DNA of 64,000 nt from Isoetes taiwanensis (taxonomy: Eukaryota; Streptophyta; Lycopodiopsida; Isoetales; Isoetaceae). This document shows positions 1 through 11,183 of the stretch, piece after piece; the stretch's first letter is position 1, and the number at the start of each line of letters is the position of its first letter. Both the position numbers and the translations under genes were made by a program. The notes beneath the pieces were generated by a model that ran no database searches, had not been told where the DNA came from, and was given only the letters and a program-made list of their open reading frames with translations. The stretch is taken from the NCBI GenBank assembly GCA_021234155.1, contig JAJEKV010000057.1, positions 1,166,300 to 1,230,299 on the forward strand. Direction: 5' to 3'.

Positions 1-257
1 TCTCCTAATAAATTCGCTGCCATTCATAACTGCGCCGAAAGCTTATCCCGGAGCTCGATGCAGCAAAAGCTCTTATCTATGAGTAGGATAATAACTGATA
101 TATTTTATTTTAGGGTACATCTAAATTGAGTTACCCTTAAATAAGTCTATGGTATTGGTTTAATATCTTTATTGACCACCATAATTTACAACCTTTCACT
201 ATTTCATAACCATATTAAGGTCAAATGTGCCAATAAAGTAACAATAGATATTATAGA
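1..257. repeat. Tail fragment of the ~5 kb tandem segment (copy 0)
   Basis: This stretch is almost identical to 6222-6478 and 11527-11783 (it begins tctcctaataaattcgctgc in all three places). The match stops at the A-rich run near 258-268. In the two other copies the same run is followed by a further 3 kb of the unit. Here it is followed by the Penelope-like element. Copy 0 is therefore truncated exactly at its poly(A) tract. Confidence 0.9.
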
Positions 258-332
258 AAAAAAATCCTACCTCCAACCGTAGTTTAAGGCAGAACCCTTT
301 GTAGAACTACATATTGTAGATAAATAGGGAGG

Positions 333-371
333 GCGTGACCCTACTTATCACAGTAAGGGTCACGTCCTTAA
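333..371. other. Hairpin near the 3' end of the Penelope-like element
   Basis: Two arms, ggcgtgaccct and agggtcacgtcc, pair around a short centre (acttatcacagta), giving a stem of about 13 bp with one mismatch. It lies 55-95 bp past the RT stop codon in the presumed 3' UTR. Structured 3' ends are common in retroelements as RT recognition sites. I found no hammerhead ribozyme core, which some Penelope elements carry. Confidence 0.5.
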
Positions 372-426
372 CCTATATTTAATGCAATCGACCCAAAAAG
401 AAAAAATATCTTTGAGTGCTTACCAC

Positions 427-2511
427 TTAGTTTGCTTTGGATAGCTTCTGCAGCAGAGTGCTTTTATCATATTTCAGTCCTGGAAACTTGTCATCTCCAA
501 TGTATTTGGTGACTCTTTTCATGATTCCTCTAAAATCAAACCCATTGTCAACAAAAACTGTTATCAGGTTTAGGATGTCTGTAGCAGCAACACTGGGGTT
601 GGAGTTAACATACATATAAGGTAGAATTTGTGAGATGATCACATTTCTAGCCTGGTAATAAGGTCTGCAGCCAGTGGCATGTATGAACTTGATGGCCTGA
701 AAAGGTAATTTATCTCTCTTGTCATATCTAGATGTGGAGAATATGCCGAGATCTCGGTTGATAATTTGCACCTTCATATTCAGAAAGTTAATCATAGAAC
801 CAAATGCAAAGTTTGGGTCTTCAGTATGGGTCCATACTGTTTCCTCTTTGATGCCAAGTTTATTTAGATCATATATCCATAATCCTTTATTTTCAGCAGT
901 TTCATCTCTTTGTAAATAATGCCTAATCTCCGGGCAGTTTATGGATGCAAGGTCATCCATATACCTGAAAGTAAACTTGAATTTTGGGATAATGTCATAT
1001 TTTCCTTGCATGGCTAGATTCTTGATGAAGTTTAACTCATGCCAGGCCAAATACAGGTTACACCAGCAAGGGCTACATGCAAATCCCATGGGGATGCCAC
1101 TTATCTGTTTCCAAAAACTTCCAGCCATATTAATGAAGCAGTTGGTAAGCAGCCACATATTCATATTACAGAATTTTTCTTTGCTTATGTAAGACCAGCA
1201 CTTTCCTGTTGGATCTTGCTTGAACCATTTGACCGTGAATTCATCCATTGTGCTCTTCTTTAGCCATAACTTAAATCTTTTATTTTTTGTTTGCATGTAT
1301 TTCCAAGTAGCATCTGCTATTAAATCTATGGTATGGCAGATTCCTTCCTTTCCGTCTAATGGAATACTTTCATAACACTTGGTAATGTCTGCCACAAATA
1401 CATCTGTAATTTTAGGAGGCAGATTGATGGCAAAGTCATATATAGATCCAATGATCCAATTAGTATTTACCTTCCCGGGTATTAGTGTAAAAATATTGGC
1501 ACTCAGGAATTTAGAAATGTCTGGCCACAGCTCTAGTATCATGTTTAAGATGGTATTGATAATCTGTGATATTTCTGTATATATTGAACCATGAGCATTG
1601 GTAATCCACCTATAATCAGCTTTGTGTACTTTATAGATACCAAGTAAATATGGTAGCTGTAAGCTTTGAATGGTACAGTCTCCGACAACATTTCTAATGC
1701 CATTTTCAATATTCCTGGAAATGTTTTTCAGGTCCAATTGGATTGGTATAAAATCATCACTGTCTAGCCTGGCTAAGGCCATTCTTCTGATATGCTGGGG
1801 GCATATGAAAGATGGATTATTAGAGGCTTTATCCACTCCTGCAATGTATAGATTCTTGACTAACCATTCAAGGTTCTTAATCACATCTTCATCATTTAAT
1901 GGAAATTTTCTGGTAGTGTCCCTTCTGCAAGCAGTATATAGCTTCTGTTTTGTGACTTCAGTCACTTTAATCTTGATTGTATCAACCAATTTTATGTCTA
2001 AGTCCATCACTTTGAACCTGTGCATGTCGAAGATTTTATCAATGATGCTATCAATTTCTTTTTTCAGTTCCTTCCATTCCAGGCTTCTATCGGGTATATG
2101 GCCAAGTCCTTTATGGAATAAGTTCCGTAAAGTTTTGTTATGAATGATACTAAGATCTGTGGTCCTAATGTGCCCAATGACAGGGTCAATAAACTTTTTC
2201 AAGTTTGGGTTAGAGCACGGACAAGCTGGATCCCTGTCTTGTGAAAAAGTAGGAAAGGGTTTGTAGCATATGTCTTTTAGACTTTCAACATATTTCCATG
2301 AGAACATGGTATCGAACATAATATCACTGCCTGTTTCTCCCATTACTTCAATGACTATGCTGTTTATAATTTTGGGCAAACAAATTTTATCCAAAATTTT
2401 GGATAAAAAAGAACAGTGCACTATTTTTTTCGTGTTCTTCACTTTTTCATCTTTCAAGCTTAGCCTCCCTTGACAATCCTTGATCAGACTTCTGTTACTC
2501 TGTATAATCAT
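427..2511 (-). CDS. Reverse transcriptase of Penelope type, 694 aa
   Basis: An intact reading frame. Residues 97-102 (CPCSNP) begin a conserved Cys/His region leading to GHIRTTDL and KGLGHIP (about 113-140), as in the N-terminal part of Penelope-like proteins. GVDKASNNP (225-233) matches their DKG box. The RT core follows: YKVHK and RWITNAHGS (293-309), motif A VADITKCYESIP (373-384), motif B SGIPMGFACSPCWCNLYL (471-488), motif C FRYMDDL (515-521) with both catalytic Asp, then INFLNMKVQI (574-583) and a thumb-like YDKRDKLPF region. The C terminus ends without a GIY-YIG domain. The ATG at 2511 overlaps a good splice acceptor (ATTATACAG/AGT), so the real protein may begin in the upstream ORF. 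It presumably copies its own RNA; an rvt-type cellular RT is the alternative. Confidence 0.75.
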   Translation of the reverse strand: MIIQSNRSLIKDCQGRLSLKDEKVKNTKKIVHCSFLSKILDKICLPKIINSIVIEVMGETGSDIMFDTMFSWKYVESLKDICYKPFPTFSQDRDPACPCSNPNLKKFIDPVIGHIRTTDLSIIHNKTLRNLFHKGLGHIPDRSLEWKELKKEIDSIIDKIFDMHRFKVMDLDIKLVDTIKIKVTEVTKQKLYTACRRDTTRKFPLNDEDVIKNLEWLVKNLYIAGVDKASNNPSFICPQHIRRMALARLDSDDFIPIQLDLKNISRNIENGIRNVVGDCTIQSLQLPYLLGIYKVHKADYRWITNAHGSIYTEISQIINTILNMILELWPDISKFLSANIFTLIPGKVNTNWIIGSIYDFAINLPPKITDVFVADITKCYESIPLDGKEGICHTIDLIADATWKYMQTKNKRFKLWLKKSTMDEFTVKWFKQDPTGKCWSYISKEKFCNMNMWLLTNCFINMAGSFWKQISGIPMGFACSPCWCNLYLAWHELNFIKNLAMQGKYDIIPKFKFTFRYMDDLASINCPEIRHYLQRDETAENKGLWIYDLNKLGIKEETVWTHTEDPNFAFGSMINFLNMKVQIINRDLGIFSTSRYDKRDKLPFQAIKFIHATGCRPYYQARNVIISQILPYMYVNSNPSVAATDILNLITVFVDNGFDFRGIMKRVTKYIGDDKFPGLKYDKSTLLQKLSKAN

Positions 2512-2808
2512 GAAATGAGTTAAAAATGAATGTGAGATAAGGTATTAATTACGTAGATCGACAACTTTCTGTACTGTCACTCATATAGAGGTCTGAACCA
2601 TTAGTATTGGTAGCTCATAAGCTAATCCAATATTAGGATAACCCATCTGGGTGTAAAGAAAATATTTGGTCATCGACCATAGTCCAATCAGGACCTCACA
2701 TGATAAATATTAGCCCAAAGTTATAAAAACATTTTGGGTTCATCAAGGTGTCAATATGTAATATTTATTACAATAAGATTTACTTTGTTTCCAAAAAGAA
2801 GGACTTAC
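2500..2808 (-). other. Probable intron (or spacer) between the two Penelope-element ORFs
   Basis: The minus strand reads TCT/GTAAGT at 2808 and ATTATACAG/AGT at 2500. This gives a 309-nt phase-0 intron that would join the upstream ORF to the RT ORF in frame. One obstacle remains: a TAA codon at 2820-2818, three codons before the donor. The stretch has no coding potential of its own. Confidence 0.45.
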
Positions 2809-2817
2809 AGAGGTATT

Positions 2818-4391
2818 TTAGAATAGTTGCTGTGCAACTCCATCCGTGTCCTTATTGATGAATCCGCTGGTTTTGGTGATCGAGTCATCCACAACATTAC
2901 AAATTATGGAAGCTTTGGTGGTTGAATGCCCAATGTTGCTTGGTGTACCTAGACATTCAATAGATGAATTGTCAGCAGAATTGCATATACCTTTCTTTGG
3001 TGGGTCTGTAATCCTTGGTGGAGCAATCATCATCGTATGGTTGCTGCTAGAGCCTTTAGATTTGTTTCTTTTATATCTGTCAATTGAACTGTTGCTAGCT
3101 GAAGCCTCTGTTTTTTTGGAATCTTTAACAGGCTTGATCGTTTTTTCGCATAATTCAGCCATTTTGCATATGGGAAAGTTGATCTTTAGATCCGCCCACG
3201 GATCCACTGCACATATCATAGTCATATCTATCAGTGTTTGTCGGATATGCAGATATGAGATGTATGCTATAATACTGGGTTTCAGAGTAGTTTTCAAACA
3301 TGTTCTAATGGCCACCATTTGCCCTGCAATAGACAGCTCCGGATAGATCCTATCCAAATTGTTAAACATAAACCAAACAGCGTGGTCTATCCATGTCATG
3401 TTTTCTTTGCAAACATTCCCTTTATCCCTAGGATCACATGGGCACTTAAGATAGGGGCACATGGTGCGCCATATTTTTTTGAGGAAGAAATCAGTCCTGC
3501 GCTCCGTAGAGTAGGCCATGTGCCCTTTCTGACTGATGTAAATATGCCCATCTCTATCACATTTTTTGTCAAAAAACCTATTGTCAAATCTGAGCTTTAT
3601 TTTCTGCCTATTGAACATCCTTTCCATGGAATGTGCTGCCTTTTCTGCAGCTAGTTCTTGCTCAGGGGTAATTCCTGCCAAGATAATCCAATTCTCTCTG
3701 CTAATTGGGGCAAGGGCTCCGAAGTTTTTGGTACACCAAATCCCATGGTTACAAAGAGCTGCATAACCTTCTACTAACCTTTCAGGAATAACTGGAAATG
3801 TATGACAGTTATGTAGAGTGAATCCAAAGTTTTCCTTATCTGTAGGGTTGGAATTTGATGCATTTCTCTGTAATACTTCTTTGTCTTTGTCAGTTAGGAG
3901 GCATTCACCGAATGGATCCTCACTGTCAATTACATCAGCTGCACATACTTCATCTTTTTTTGCTTTGGACGTGTTGATTTTGTTGACTGTTTCAAGTCCA
4001 GCAATACCAGCAAAATACATGTTTTTACATTGGTCCTCTTCCATGGTAAAATCATAAATTTTCATTGGGAGGTCTTCATACAGTTGGTCCACAAATTTTG
4101 AAGATACTGCCCAGTCATCATCAAGTTTATTGACTATGGGTATCATTTTCAACCACCCATTAAACCCCAAGTTAGAAATAGCAGATAGTTCGTCAGCCTT
4201 TCTGGTGGTTTCCTTTTCAAGAATGAGTGCATGTATCTTTGGTTTTTTGATGCAGCATAGTAATGTTTGGACAGCATAATTAGGGCAATCCACTTTGCCG
4301 GTCCCTTTCCCATAACCAATTTCATCAAGTTCCTTGTTCCATACAGGAGGCTTGTATTCAATCTCAGCTTCAGCTGAGCTTCCAATATTAT
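2818..4391 (-). CDS. Upstream ORF of the Penelope-like element, unknown function
   Basis: The open frame is about 524 codons long. No ATG defines its start: it is open to an acceptor-like CTATTATTGTCAG at 4392, so it is probably a later exon. I recognise no catalytic domain. Visible features are a Cys cluster, CPYLKCPCDPRDKGNVC, in the middle that could bind zinc, a preceding KKCDRDGHIY segment, several Trp-rich stretches, and a C-terminal third rich in Lys, Ser and Asn. The codon texture matches the RT ORF downstream. It may be a nucleic-acid-binding partner or the N-terminal half of one RT polyprotein. Confidence 0.55.
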
Positions 4392-5879
4392 CCTGACAAT
4401 AATAGGTACAGTACTAGTTAGTACAATACAAAAAGATTTATCCTGTATCATTATGTGACATATGAGCTTTAGTATAAACGCAAAATCATTATGAATGTAT
4501 CAAGTTTACTCATGTATTAGCCAAGGATAATTAATAACAGTGGTAAAACCACCGAGTTGGTGTGTCTAAAAAAAACCCAGATCACACTAGCCTCGACTTT
4601 CGCCATACTAGCATCATCATCCGTATTGGTCAATCCCTTTACGGTATTATCAACCCAATAATCTAAGTGAGTTCCTTAAATTCTTGGTATTGAACTATCC
4701 TGGCTCAAGATCTTAAACATATAACCTATATGTAGTAAAACAAAAAAAAAAATTTTCCTTTTAGAAAGCTATATTCATAAGATCAGATGTAAATGTAACA
4801 GTACATCTTAACTGAAGATATCAGTGAATCACCTATTCTTATTGATAGCAATCCTTAGTCTAACTTGCTTTAACAAGTACCAAGCTAATGCCATTATGTC
4901 TGCACTTTTATGCATCCTTAAAAAATTTTAACTTAAAATATGTAGTTTAATATCAATTATATAACTGTCGGTTTTTAAATCTTGCTTTAATCGGTGACTA
5001 CAACCTTTTTGGTCATGCCTTGTGGTCATCAAACCTATGGATCTGGTTATATGCTTTACAATCCATATTCTGAAAAAAAGGTTATTTAAGGATCGTAAAT
5101 ATTTACGAACCTTCAAGAAAGTGTGAAACCAGAGGTAATCTTTACATAGGAGGAAAAGACACTCATATTCAGATTGAAATGTTTACTACTTTTTCTGTAT
5201 ACATGCGAAAACACAAGTTTGTTCATGAGATCCAAACTATAATATACCTGGTTTTTCAGCAAGTTTAGCAAGCTTTCTCATAAAATATAGAAACATATCA
5301 GCAAAATATGGCACTATTTTAAAGTCTTGAGCCTGTATGTTCAATACTATGCGGATATAATTGAAAACACATATGTTTTATAAAGACTAGGTAACCTTAA
5401 CCATCAAGATTTCAGCAAAAATTGAGAGATCATAGATTTATGTCCCTGGATTTAGCATATCTTTCCAAATTTTTCTTCATGATTCTCCAATCTTCAGACC
5501 TCTATAGCAGTACCATAAAGCAAAAAGCATCACATTGAGAGGGAAAAACCCGTACCTGCAGCCAATCAACATAGAATTAGCATTTTCATGGTAAATCTAT
5601 GAGGGCCAAAAGGTACATTGGGTTTTTCCGGCGTATAGCCCTTCACCCAATGTAACACTTTTGCCCAAAGCACTACTAAAGAGGGAATGAGAAAAATACA
5701 AAAAAAAAAACCAGTACAGAACTTGCATATTAACCCTACAAAGGTAACGGCCATTACTCCTCCTCGAAAGCGGGTTTTCCGATTGGTTAGTATCATCAGA
5801 GTAAGCAGTTTAGAGTACTCAGATCAAATCTGAAAGAATGTTTATCCATCACTATATTAACTAATATATTCAAGGATAC

Positions 5880-6173
5880 CTGATAGATATCCGGATCAGA
5901 ATTATATTCATCGTCCTGCATTGTTTCAGGAACAACGGATCGGTCATTGTCTCCATGATTATAGCTATTCCGTCCATAGCCTCCACCTCTTTTGGGAAAC
6001 CTGGGGCCTTGATAGCTATTGTGTCCCCTTTTCGATTCAGGGCCATTTCCCCTTCCAAACTTATCCATATTATCCGCCTCAATACTGAGTTTGCAGAAAC
6101 GGAGTTCTCTTTCCAAAACCAGATCGTTCAACTTCTTTCCAATGGTATTTGGAGCTACGGACCTGCTTACCAT
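5880..6173 (-). CDS. Arg/Gly-rich exon, unknown gene (copy 1)
   Basis: A 98-codon frame ends in a good donor, TATCAG/GTATCC. It begins with a short basic segment and a helical KLNDLVLERELRFCKLS stretch. A low-complexity basic region with RGG-like repeats (GPRFPKRGGGYGRN) follows, then an acidic end (QDDEYNSDPDIYQ). RGG segments usually bind RNA, but I do not recognise the protein. It is the first or an internal exon of a gene whose other exons I could not place. Copy 2 has the same frame with a different first dozen residues (MVSRSVAPNT here, MGSRSGSSSA there). Confidence 0.4.
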
Positions 6174-7666
6174 GCCTTATGGTATTGAGGGTTTAGGCGG
6201 GAAGTAATGTTTACCCAACACCTCTCCTAATAAATTCGCTGCCATTCATAACTGCGCCGAAAGCTTATCCCGGAGCTCGATGCAGCAAAAGCTCTTATCT
6301 ATGAGTAGGATAATAACTGATATATTTTATTTTAGGGTACATCTAAATTGAGTTACCCTTAAATAAGTCTATGGTATTGGTTTAATATCTTTATTGACCA
6401 CCATAATTTACAACCTTTCACTATTTCATAACCATATTAAGGTCAAATGTGCCAATAAAGTAACAATAGATATTATAAAAAAAAAAAAAAAAAAAAACTA
6501 AAAGCATGGAAAGGCAAAACGAAATAGAAGAAAGGAAGGAAAAGTGAAAATGTGGTCAAATCCTCTTAATTGTGTGATTTTTAGGCGTGAATTAATTGAA
6601 CAATTTGCTCAAGAGTGTATCATTTACGGTTCCTAGCTATGTCCAAAGAACTGGCTGGCTCCATTCTAGTTGATCAAATATTGATAAAGGTTGGGGCATG
6701 TATCTGTTTCATATTATATCTCTATCTCTCGGCTTGCAAGTGAATATTGCTTTGCAAAAAGCATTTTATAGCATAGTTATCTTGAAGCATAGTGCTCTAT
6801 TCTGAAATTGAACAGTTAAATGAAAGATTTTGAGCTCTCAGGAGGCCTCTGAATAAGATAATTCTTGTGTTTGGCATTACTGAGTCATGGAGATAGAAAC
6901 GTTCACGACAGGTGACCCGCAACAATGACTGAGGCTATCGATATTTCAGGCTTGCCAACCCTATAGAAATGTGCAAGTATCTCCATGTTTTTTTATCGAT
7001 ATTTCTCGACTTAATTTTTGTTGAAGTGTTCCAAAAATATAGCGACGACTGCATTTGTTTTTCTTAGCCATGTTCTAATAGCAAGGGTGACGGTACTCTA
7101 GTCATTTCTTACTGCGTTGCTAGAAGAGATCTTTGAAGAAGAAATTTTTTCGAGAAGTTTTTTTTTGAGGAGATTAGTCATGGTTTGCAAGTGATACAGA
7201 AGCTGAGCTAGAATTTGACAAATGCCCTCAACCATTGCCTTGCTAGACACTGGGAGGTAAAATAAACTATATGTCAAATGTAAGTGTTGTAAATGTTTAT
7301 GACATATGAAGCATTCTAGTTCTAGAATTTAAAAAACAACATTGTCGTGCTTATCAACATATCAGTTATACTAACATCTACTAGCCTTAATGCCTATTAT
7401 CAATCATTAAAACCAGAGTATGCCATCACCATGTACGTTTATATTGTATTGCCAATGGCATGTTTAAATCATGGATTCAAACACCATGTATGTCTGTATT
7501 GCATGGATATTCAAACGCCATATGTTTATAGTCTATACTGCCCATTTTATTTCCAAAGCATGGATTCAAAACCCATAAGGTAAGTGATTCGAGAGCTGTT
7601 TTGATATTTCGCTATTAACATCCGGACTAAGTAGTCCCTCACCATAGCTATTTCTAATATCCTCTT

Positions 7667-7903
7667 TCACATGCGGATGCCATGACCAAATGTATCTCGT
7701 GTATCCATAGAGTTTGCATTTTGAATTGTCCAAGTGGAACACCTACATCCATGCTTTGATCTACTATTAGATTGTTGGACTTTCACAGATAAACCCTGCA
7801 CTCTGTTACAGAGTTGTAATGCGAAATCCTTAAGCCTTCCTAGAAGATCACTGGACCATGCATGAGAGAATTTATATTTATCTGTAACTTGCATGAAAGA
7901 ATG
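7667..7903 (-). pseudogene. Exon-like frame, unknown gene (copy 1)
   Basis: After a pyrimidine-rich acceptor (TTTTTTGGTGCAG) the minus strand is open for about 79 codons. It starts with HSFMQVTDKYKFSHAW and continues into an amphipathic DLLGRLKDFALQLCNRVQGL segment that looks like a coiled coil. A second short frame nearby (7260-7140) encodes another helical stretch (VEGICQILAQLLYHLQ). Both recur in copy 2. They may be exons of one minus-strand gene together with the Arg/Gly-rich exon, but no clean donor joins them. Function unknown. Confidence 0.25.
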
Positions 7904-8443
7904 CTGCACCAAAAAAGGCTATGTCATCCATGAAGAAAAAAGCATGTCAAACCATCGCCAATCAAATTCGATTTTGGATTGAACATAAATATTATAAAAA
8001 GCTCTCAGCTCCTGTGGTTTTTTCTGCATCCTGAAATAAACTAAATTATAGGCTTAGACCTGAGAAATAACTAACTTTACTTCTCCAGTGCAACTTTTTG
8101 AAAGCATTACCAAATGATGCATTTGGGCTAGTTTCTTTAACACACATGTCACTAGCAGACAATGAGTCAGTTGCCTTTCCAAAGTCAATTTAGAAGTTAC
8201 AATATCTCGAAGCAGTATCTTTGTAAGCTACTTTTTGGCACAAGAAAATGTCATGTTAAATGCATGGCATCTGTCGGTTAAATATATTAGAAGGTGCCCA
8301 TCTCTTTCTCTTTTTTTTTTTGAAGGACGAAAGGCAAAAAGTTTATTAATCAGATAAAAAGTACAAAATTTACATGTCTCATCTAACTGTGTAAGCACAA
8401 AAAATGCCACAGGTGCACGAGCTTGGAGCACAATGTACTTACT

Positions 8444-9225
8444 TTAGAATAGAAGACTAACGATAAGAATCAATTCAAAGATACCGAATCCAAATGCTTC
8501 CATCATTTCTGATTCAAGGGAGGAACACTTATAGGCTGTCAATATCTTTTTCTGGGCCACCGTAATAACACTGCATGCAGAAGAATAAATGCCCTGAAAG
8601 ATGTGGTGTCTGCGACGCTCCCATATCGACCATAGGAGCCAACCGGAACCAAGATGGAATGCCCTCTTTTTAGCTGGAGGCCATGCATTGAAATAGGATG
8701 CTAAGAGGACGCATCGGCAGCCCAATGTACTGTTAAATAAACCTTGTAGCCAGGACCACGCTGGTTGAATCTCTGGACAATCAAAGAGACGGTGCTCAAG
8801 AGCCTCGACATCTGAAAGGCAGAGCGGGAGGATTATAGCGATGTCGGAAGGCATTAACACGCAGGCACCTGTGGATAACCTGCCACCATAGCACAGAGAC
8901 TTTAGGGGAGCAACATATCCCAAAGCCATCGCCATGTACGACACAAAGTGGGTTGTGGAACCTGCAGGCGCCACCCATCTGGCAACTCTCACAAATGACT
9001 GGCAGCTCCCAATAGGAGTTTGGATCAAAAAATACTTTCCGATCTAACCATTTGCTTCCATGCCAATATTCTCGAATTGTCCCTTGTCCCCATGTGTCTT
9101 TCTCTCTCCATGCAATTCTTGCTCGAAAAGTTGGACTTCTCCATAATGTTCTTAACAGATCTTCTAATGACAGAAGCTTGAACTCAAGTTGTTGATCAGA
9201 GATATAAATTCTTTTCCTCTGCGGG
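8444..9225 (-). pseudogene. LINE 3' fragment with RT zinc-binding (zf-RVT) domain (copy 1)
   Basis: The upstream frame (9225-8796) contains WGQGTIREYWHGSKWL and KVSVLWWQVIHRCLRVNAFR. After a frameshift the next frame gives LCLSDVEALEHRLFDCP and AWSWLQGLF. This order (WWxxxHxxLxxN, then ExxEHxxxxCPxxxxxW) is the hallmark of the zinc-binding domain at the C terminus of plant L1-type ORF2 proteins. The rest of the LINE is absent, so it is a dead fragment carried inside the repeated unit. Confidence 0.7.
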
Positions 9226-9512
9226 GATGGGCTTCACAAGTCATTAAATAACCTATACAAGTGAATGAGTTACATTGTAACATGTTTAGAACAAATAAAT
9301 TCACTTGTGTAGAACTTCTTGGAGTATTAATTCTCTCACTCAAAATTCAAATAAACACCTGTGCCAAGTTGAGGTAAAGCAGTTGAGTCTCTCTTTAGAA
9401 GTAAATTTGCGAGACAGTCGCTATCTTCATTTTTGAAACCCTCAAATAGAAGCTGTAATAGTTCTTGTTGACCACGAACGCTAACTTGATGTTTATCTAA
9501 GCAGTTTTGCAA

Positions 9513-9891
9513 GAATGGTTATCCATTTGGCCTTCAAATCAAGAAGCATATACTGGCTTTTATTTAATTTAGTTCTGGTTTACTCTTTTGGTGGATTACA
9601 TTTTTGGCAGGTTTATAATCTTTCGAGAATCCTCAACAAATTGCTCGTTGAAATCAGTTCAGTTCCGGAATAGCGACCTGCTGTTTATCTACTTCCATTT
9701 CATCCTCCTACGGGTGGCTGCTGATCGATCTTCTTCCTTAAACTGCAGACTTCATTTTACGCTCTGTTTACACTCTGATATCAATTGCTGGATTTCACTA
9801 TAATTTTGATATGCTTCTCCTAAAAGCATACTTTTGCTATGTATTTTGAGATTTCATAATTAATGATAAAACCAACTCTTACTTTCAAAAA
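9513..9891. other. Unique spacer between tandem copies 1 and 2
   Basis: These 379 bases are absent from the corresponding junctions of the other copies. They are T-rich and end in an A-run just before copy 2 starts. The only reading frame (71 codons at 9588-9803, plus strand) is hydrophobic and low in complexity, and I do not consider it a gene. Confidence 0.6.
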
Positions 9892-11183
9892 AAAAAACCC
9901 AGATCACACTAGCCTGGACTTTCGCCATACTAGCATCATCATCCGTATTGGTCAATCCCTTTACGGTATTATCAACCCAATAATCTAAGTGAGTTCCTTA
10001 AATTCTTGGTATTGAACTATCCTTGCTCAAGATCTTAAACATATAACCTATATGTAGTAAAACAAAAAAAAAAAATTTCCTTTTAGAAAGCTATATTCAT
10101 AAGATCAGATGTAAATGTAACAGTACATCTTAACTGAAGATATCAGTGAATCACCTATTCTTATTGATAGCAATCCTTAGTCTAACTTGCTTTAACAAGT
10201 ACCAAGCTAATGCCATTATGTCTGCACTTTTATGCATCCTTAAAAAATTTTAACTTAAAATATGTAGTTTAATATGCAGTATATAACTGTCAGTTTTTAA
10301 GTACTGCTTTAATCCAAGTGACTACAACCTTTTTGATCATGCCTTGTGGTCATCAAACCTATGGATCTGGTTATATGCTTTACAATCCATATTTACAGAA
10401 AAAGGTTATTTAAGGATCTGTAAATATTTACCTGAACCTTCAAGAAAGTGTGAAACCAGAGGTAATCTTTACATAGGAGGAAAAGACACTCATATTCAGA
10501 TTGAAATGTTTACTACTTTTTCTGTATACATGCGAAAACACAAGTTTGTTCATGAGATCCAAACTATAATATACCTGGTTTTTCAGCAAGTTTAGCAAGC
10601 TTTCTCATAAAATATAGAAACATATTTTAAAGTCTTGAGCCTGTATGTTCAATACTATGCGGATATAATTGAAAACACATATGTTTTATAAAGACTAGGT
10701 AACCTTAACCCATCAAGATTTCAGCAAAAATTGAGAGATCATAGATTTATGTCCCTGGATTTAGCATATCTTTCCAAATTTTTCTTCATGATTCTCCAAT
10801 CTTCAGACCTCTATAGCAGTACCATAAAGCAAAAAGCATCACATTGAGAGGGAAAAACCCGTACCTGCAGCCAATCAACATAGAATTAGCATTTTCATGG
10901 TAAATCTATGAGGGCCAAAAGGTACATTGGGTTTTTCCGGCGTATAGCCCTTCACCCAATGTAACACTTTTGCCCAAATCACTACTAAAGAGGGAATGAG
11001 AAAAATACAAAAAAAAAACCAGTACAGAACTTGCATATTAACCCTACAAAGGTAACGGCCATTACTCCTCTGAGCAGGTTTTTCCAGTGGTTAGTATCAT
11101 CAGAGTAAGCAGTTTAGAGTACTCAGATCAAATCTGAAAGAATGTTTATCCATCACTATATTAACTAATATATTCAAGGATAC

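Larger units (their letters stand above)
258..4570 (-). mobile_element. Penelope-like retroelement without endonuclease
   Basis: A minus-strand insertion lies between the A-run of copy 0 and the start of copy 1 of the tandem segment. Read 5' to 3' it holds a long upstream ORF (4391-2818), a 306-bp gap that looks like an intron, an RT ORF (2511-427) and a short 3' region with a hairpin. I see no long terminal repeats, GIY-YIG endonuclease, integrase or RNase H. The upstream ORF is open to an acceptor-like TTGTCAG at 4392, so the 5' end may be missing or lie in another exon. No telomeric TTTAGGG repeats flank it, although endonuclease-minus Penelope elements in other organisms are often telomere-associated. 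A single-copy cellular rvt gene is the main alternative. Confidence 0.65.
4571..9512. repeat. Copy 1 of a ~4.9 kb tandemly repeated segment
   Basis: It starts at cccagatcacactagcct (4577) after an A-run and ends at agcagttttgcaa (9512). It matches 9892-14818 over nearly its whole length. Inside are an Arg/Gly-rich minus-strand exon (5880-6173), an A-run at 6477-6497, weak minus-strand exon-like frames (7140-7260, 7667-7903) and a LINE 3' fragment (8444-9225). Copies 1 and 2 are identical over long stretches, and their differences are short clusters mostly around CAG/CTG triplets. Confidence 0.92.

Noticed and set aside
100-140. Telomeric repeat (TTTAGGG) next to the Penelope-like element
   Set aside because: Only a single ttttagggt occurs and it belongs to the tandem unit, being present in all copies; there is no repeat tract.
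258-430. Hammerhead ribozyme in the Penelope-like element
   Set aside because: Some Penelope elements carry one, but I found no CUGAUGA core paired with GAAA in the flanks; only a simple stem-loop is present.
1379-2143. Plus-strand frames across the Penelope-like RT (for example 1670-2143)
   Set aside because: They are antisense shadows of the RT frame with hydrophobic, low-information sequence.
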